A stretch of 47,079 bases of DNA. Source: CBFHSF01 sp965661055 (GTDB taxonomy: Bacteria; Bacteroidota; Bacteroidia; Flavobacteriales; Schleiferiaceae). Position numbers and translations under genes: made by a program. Of this stretch, positions 43,920 to 47,079 are shown one piece after another. Under the pieces are notes generated by a model. It was not told where the DNA came from. It was given only the letters and a program-made list of their open reading frames with translations, and made no database searches. The DNA lies in contig CBFICS010000017.1 of the NCBI GenBank assembly GCA_965661055.1, positions 1-47,079 on the forward strand, in the 5' to 3' direction. The stretch's first letter is position 1. The number at the start of each line of letters is the position of its first letter.

Positions 43920-44528
43920 ATGATAGAGGAATTTTTTTCTGAATTGACGTGGCTAGAGGGCATAGGTACCCTCTTCGGCATTGTGCAGGTCATTCTGGCA
44001 CGTCAAAATAGTATTCACACCTACCTTTTCGGGATTGTATCTATACTTTTGGGTATGTGGGTTTTGTATCAAAGCGCCCTGTACGCCGATATTCTGCTCA
44101 ATACGTACTATTTAATTATGAGCCTCTACGGTTGGTTCTACTGGAAGTTCGGAAAGAAAAATCACGAAACACCCATCAGTAGCTCCACAAAAACAGAGTA
44201 CCTAAAAGCCCAAGGGATCGTCATCGGGTGCTTTACCTTAATGACCTATTGGCTTTCTAACCATACCGATTCTGACGTCCCTATTTGGGATGCAGTGGTC
44301 AGTGCATTTGCGTGGGCAGGAATGTGGCTTATGGCCAGAAGGAAGATAGAAAACTGGATTTACTTAAACATCAGTAACATAATTTCAATACCCTTATTCA
44401 TTTACAAAGACCTATATATCTATGCGGGGATGTCGGTTTTTCTGTTTATTATGGGAACATCTGGGTATTTAAAATGGCGCAATATCATGCGCGAAGAAAA
44501 GTCAAAGAGGTATGCAAGAGCTGTTTAA
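43920..44528 (+). CDS. pnuT: Thiamine transporter PnuT (PnuC family)
   Basis: 202 residues with seven membrane helices of the PnuC/SWEET-like fold. Family landmarks are the N-terminal LEGIGTLFGIVQVILARQNS, then the aromatic YGWFYWKFGKKN, and the late WIYLNISNIISIPLFIYK. PnuC homologues governed by TPP riboswitches are thiamine permeases (PnuT); here the riboswitch decides the assignment. It facilitates thiamine diffusion, trapped by phosphorylation. No thiamine kinase gene follows; instead an ACAD-like gene overlaps its end. Confidence 0.88.
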   Translation: MIEEFFSELTWLEGIGTLFGIVQVILARQNSIHTYLFGIVSILLGMWVLYQSALYADILLNTYYLIMSLYGWFYWKFGKKNHETPISSSTKTEYLKAQGIVIGCFTLMTYWLSNHTDSDVPIWDAVVSAFAWAGMWLMARRKIENWIYLNISNIISIPLFIYKDLYIYAGMSVFLFIMGTSGYLKWRNIMREEKSKRYARAV

Positions 44529-45498
44529 CCAATGTGGCGATCAAGCCGAATTTAGCCCAGAGGTATTAGAAGCTTTAAAGCAACAAAACGCTTATAATAT
44601 CTGGGTGCCCAAAGCTTTTGGGGGTCAAGAACTTTCGTTGATTGACGGGCTTAAGGTGTTACAAGCTTTTGCTAGGGTAGATGGATCATTGGGTTGGACC
44701 GTTACACTTTGCAGCGGAGCGAATTTCTTTATTGGAAACTTATTGCCAGAAACGGCTCGTGTGATTTTTTCATCACCTGCAATTCTTGGCGGTAGCGGCG
44801 GACTTTTTGGTACAGCAGAGAAAGTAGGAGACACCTATAGGCTTAGTGGTAAATGGAAATACGCCACAGGCGCACCTTACTTAACCCACTTTACCTTAAA
44901 CGCCAAGATTATTGAGGGAGGTAAGGAGCTAAAGAACGACGATGGCTCACCTAAGTTTTTGTCTTTTGTCATTCCCGCAAAGGAAGTCACGATTATTAAT
45001 GATTGGAATACCATGGGGTTAAAGGCCACAGCAACCCATAGTTTTGTGGTCTGTGATGTTATTGTCAAATCATCATACTCTTTTGTTTACAATACTTTTT
45101 ATCAGCCTCAGCCCGTGTTTAAAATTCACTTTTCCATTTTTGCTGACCTCACCTTATGGGTAAACTACATAGGTATGGCAGAGCATTTTTTAGCCGAGGT
45201 AGAAAAGATAGGCAGATCAAATAAGGGGAGTACATTAAGAGAAGTATTAGCTGAAGCGAACCAGAAGGTTTACACTTTTTGTAATGAGATAGAAAGAATC
45301 ATTAGTCATCAAGGCGCAAATTCTGATTTTCAAATATTAGAGATTCATGAGGTTGCCAGTCAATCTGTACGAAAGATCTCTATTGCCATCACTGAAATGT
45401 TTCCATATTTAGGTATTGGGGCTTGCCGCACAGACCACCCTTTAAACCTTATTTTTAGAGATTTTTTCACGGCCACTCAGCATCACAATTTTATTTAA
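44512..45498 (+). CDS. Acyl-CoA-dehydrogenase-like flavoprotein (group D monooxygenase-like)
   Basis: 328 residues. An N-terminal helical part with VPKAFGGQELSL and DGSLGWTVTL, the middle beta domain RLSGKWKYATGAPYLTHFTLNAK with GLKATATHSFVV, and a C-terminal helical end RDFFTATQHHNFI. These resemble the two-component flavin monooxygenases (HpaB/DszC-like) and acyl-CoA dehydrogenases with an Acyl-CoA_dh_2 C-terminus. The usual ACAD catalytic Glu at the expected site is not evident. It overlaps pnuT by 17 bases and is therefore governed by the TPP riboswitch. A role in thiamine salvage or breakdown is possible but not shown. Confidence 0.78.
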   Translation: MQELFNQCGDQAEFSPEVLEALKQQNAYNIWVPKAFGGQELSLIDGLKVLQAFARVDGSLGWTVTLCSGANFFIGNLLPETARVIFSSPAILGGSGGLFGTAEKVGDTYRLSGKWKYATGAPYLTHFTLNAKIIEGGKELKNDDGSPKFLSFVIPAKEVTIINDWNTMGLKATATHSFVVCDVIVKSSYSFVYNTFYQPQPVFKIHFSIFADLTLWVNYIGMAEHFLAEVEKIGRSNKGSTLREVLAEANQKVYTFCNEIERIISHQGANSDFQILEIHEVASQSVRKISIAITEMFPYLGIGACRTDHPLNLIFRDFFTATQHHNFI

Positions 45499-45619
45499 TA
45501 ATTGAACAGCTGCCCTTTCGGGGGAAGGAAAGTTGCGGTCTTTTAAAAGGCTTATTTTTTTCACACTATTAGGTTTTGCTACATAGAATTATTTTGTAGG
45601 GTAAAATTTGTAAACATCT

Positions 45620-45641
45620 ACAATCGATTATAATCAATTGT
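45620..45641. repeat. Near-perfect 22-bp palindrome before the recombinase
   Basis: ACAATCGATTATAATCAATTGT pairs 10 of 11 positions. It can be read as 8-bp arms around a 6-bp TTATAA spacer, as in crossover sites of tyrosine recombinases. Short CTACA / TGTAG motifs repeat on its left (45579-45599 and 45618-45622). It is 40 bases before the recombinase start. Confidence 0.55.
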
Positions 45642-45680
45642 GTTACCTCTTTTATTGTTAAGATTTTCGAGGTTTGTCAA

Positions 45681-46853
45681 ATGATACGCCTACCAGAAAT
45701 ATTAGTAGAGAGAAGACTTCATCAAGGTAAGGATTCTATTATTGTCATTTTTGACTACTATCAACAATTGGTCAAGACCATAAAATTAATTAGCGGATTT
45801 AGATGGTTCCCAGAAGAAAAATATTGGTATTCTAGTTATTCGCCAGAGCAATTAAAAAGGGTGCAAGACAGTTTTTATTCTTTAGCTGAGGTTAAAATTG
45901 ACTCATCAATTAACTATGTACAAAAGAAACCGGTAAAAGGGAGGGGGCGAGTGATTTCAATAGAAAACAAGGAGGTAATCAGGCGGTACGTTTCTTATTT
46001 AAAAGGCCGGAGATACAGCCAAAGTACCCTAGACACCTACTTTACCTTTGTTGCAGACTTTATTGAATTTGTAAACGACATACCCTTAAACCGTTTAACA
46101 CACAAAGATGTAGAACGATTTATTGAAAACGTACTGGTACCCAAAAACTACAGCATTAGTTCTCATCGTCAATTTGTAAGTGCTTTAAAGCAATTCATTA
46201 CTTTTTATCCAGAAACCCAAATTGAAGAACTTAAGTTGGTTTCGCCCAAGAAGTCAACACAATTGCCTACTGTTTTATCTCAAGAAGAGGTGATTGATAT
46301 TTTAAAATATACTAAAAACCTGAAGCATCGGTCTATTCTTGCATTAATTTACTCTTGTGGTCTTAGAATTAGCGAATTAATTAGTTTAAAACAGAGTCAC
46401 ATAGACATTGATAGGCGTCAGATAATTATAAAGAACTCAAAAGGTAGAAAAGATAGAATAGTAGTTTTAGCAGAAAGTTTTTTACCGCTATATATAAATT
46501 ACATCAACACCTACCATCCAGAAGTGTATTTTGCAGAAGGTAAACCCGGAGAGAAGTATAGTGCAGAATCTGTACGTGCTTTTTTAAGACGGTCATGTAA
46601 AGCAGCAAGAATAAAAAAGCGCGTTACCCCACATACTTTGCGTCACAGTTACGCAACCCATTTATTAGAGAACGGCATTGACATCAGGTATATTCAAGAG
46701 TTACTTGGGCATGCAAAACCAGAAACCACCATGATTTACACCCATGTAACTAGAAAAGACTTATTAAAGATAGAAAGTCCATTAGATTTTTCTGTAAAAA
46801 GCATTTTAGAGAAAGACGAGAAGAGGCTCCCCAATAAGTTTTCAGACAACTAA
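45681..46853 (+). CDS. Tyrosine recombinase / integrase
   Basis: 390 residues. A N-terminal extra part (1 to about 85, with GFRWFPEEKYWYSSYSPE) precedes the SAM-like core-binding domain (about 95-185), then the catalytic domain with Arg229 (GLRISELISL), Lys254 (NSKGRKDR), His318-x-x-Arg321 (TPHTLRHSYATHLL), His344 (LLGHAKPETTMIYTHV) and the nucleophile Tyr353. All active-site residues are present. The SPLD tail resembles Bacteroidota integrases that occur in several copies per genome. No excisionase or element genes follow within the remaining 226 bases. Confidence 0.9.
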   Translation: MIRLPEILVERRLHQGKDSIIVIFDYYQQLVKTIKLISGFRWFPEEKYWYSSYSPEQLKRVQDSFYSLAEVKIDSSINYVQKKPVKGRGRVISIENKEVIRRYVSYLKGRRYSQSTLDTYFTFVADFIEFVNDIPLNRLTHKDVERFIENVLVPKNYSISSHRQFVSALKQFITFYPETQIEELKLVSPKKSTQLPTVLSQEEVIDILKYTKNLKHRSILALIYSCGLRISELISLKQSHIDIDRRQIIIKNSKGRKDRIVVLAESFLPLYINYINTYHPEVYFAEGKPGEKYSAESVRAFLRRSCKAARIKKRVTPHTLRHSYATHLLENGIDIRYIQELLGHAKPETTMIYTHVTRKDLLKIESPLDFSVKSILEKDEKRLPNKFSDN

Positions 46854-47079
46854 CACAGGTAGTTTATTAAAAAAAATGCTATCTTGACTTCCATAACCCA
46901 AAGCCTCAAACTCCTGGTAGATAAAGCACATCATTTATTGGTTTATCCAGAATTTTTTAAGGTTTACGGGTAAATTATATTTAGATAAAACCAGTTGTAA
47001 TTAATAGGTTGCATCATCATTAAGGTGTTTTGTGTTTAACCCTAAACTCTTTTTAGTTTTTTTTTGAAAAGAAGAATGA
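46854..47079. other. Right-end intergenic region
   Basis: AT-rich, with a possible 30-codon reverse-strand reading frame from 46934 to 46842 (MMCFIYQEFEALGYGSQD then SIFFNKLPVLVV). That segment reads like the C-terminal remnant of a universal-stress-type or similar protein, but is too short to judge. The final bases (GTTTAAC... TTTTTTTTT) show no repeat array. Confidence 0.35.

Noticed and set aside
46842..46934. Reverse-strand 30-codon frame ending SIFFNKLPVLVV
   Set aside because: It reads rather like the end of a universal-stress-type protein, but is too short and has no start context or neighbour to support a gene; mentioned only in the end-region entry.
46854..47079. Possible integron array (GTTTAAC near the right end resembles an attC box)
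   Set aside because: Only one short box is seen, with no partner box or cassette. The recombinase lacks the IntI-specific insert, so there is no real integron evidence.

Overview
The window looks like a chromosomal segment of a marine-type member of Bacteroidota, most likely Flavobacteriia/Flavobacteriales. It is AT-rich, and Shine-Dalgarno sequences are mostly absent or weak. Several genes have the Bacteroidota -7 box (TAnnTTTG) in front of them. The content is also typical: carboxypeptidase-regulatory/TonB-dependent receptors, Spy-like 'sensor' proteins with an ECF sigma/anti-sigma pair, an HYC_CC_PP protein, menaquinone genes, a CcmB/C/D/F/E-type cytochrome c maturation operon and a PnuT thiamine transporter.

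Layout. 1-285 is the edge of another gene (signal peptide plus DSFGDGWNG motif) and a decayed 3' end of tRNA-Pro, which may be an old island boundary. 493-4692 (minus) holds an aminotransferase, an ECF sigma/anti-sigma/Spy trio, an RluA-type pseudouridine synthase and PanB. 4785-7855 (plus) is a lipoprotein and DnaK. 7904-9859 (minus) is an acyl-CoA thioesterase gene broken by an in-frame TAA and an NhaC antiporter. 10132-18558 (minus) carries a trans-sulfuration enzyme, then a tightly packed block Maf / UbiA prenyltransferase / KdsC / DUF2520 / CcmF / CcmE / CcmD-like / CcmC / CcmB. 18623-20541 holds a lipoprotein glutathione peroxidase, a DUF6508-like protein and a Sua5/YrdC protein. 20525-26011 is a menaquinone cluster (menE, menC, menA, all minus) with a plus-strand TonB receptor inserted between menE and menC. 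26068-29259 (plus) holds an OMP remnant, a WYL regulator, an unknown protein and an alginate-export-type porin. 29260-32683 (minus) is a lipoprotein and an outer-membrane beta-barrel protein. 32785-39061 (minus) is an RND tripartite efflux operon ending in a second Spy-like protein. 39164-42183 (minus) is a probable copper/metal locus: HYC_CC_PP, an HMA protein and a TonB receptor. 42392-47079 holds tRNA-Ser(UGA), a 755-bp gene-free tract of nested palindromes and tandem repeats, a small conserved protein, a TPP riboswitch driving pnuT plus an acyl-CoA-dehydrogenase-like flavoprotein, and a tyrosine recombinase.

How the parts fit. Most of the window is ordinary housekeeping: envelope, respiration and cofactor genes. 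The accessory and more unusual material lies at the two ends, with the tRNA-Pro remnant on the left and the repeat tract, riboswitch operon and recombinase on the right. The best candidates for something under-described are the thiamine-riboswitch operon that encodes a flavin monooxygenase/ACAD-like protein, the two Spy-like proteins tied to an ECF pair and to an RND pump, the metal-uptake trio with its cysteine-rich proteins, and the palindromic element that begins inside the 3' end of tRNA-Ser. No CRISPR array, prophage module or recognised defence system is visible.
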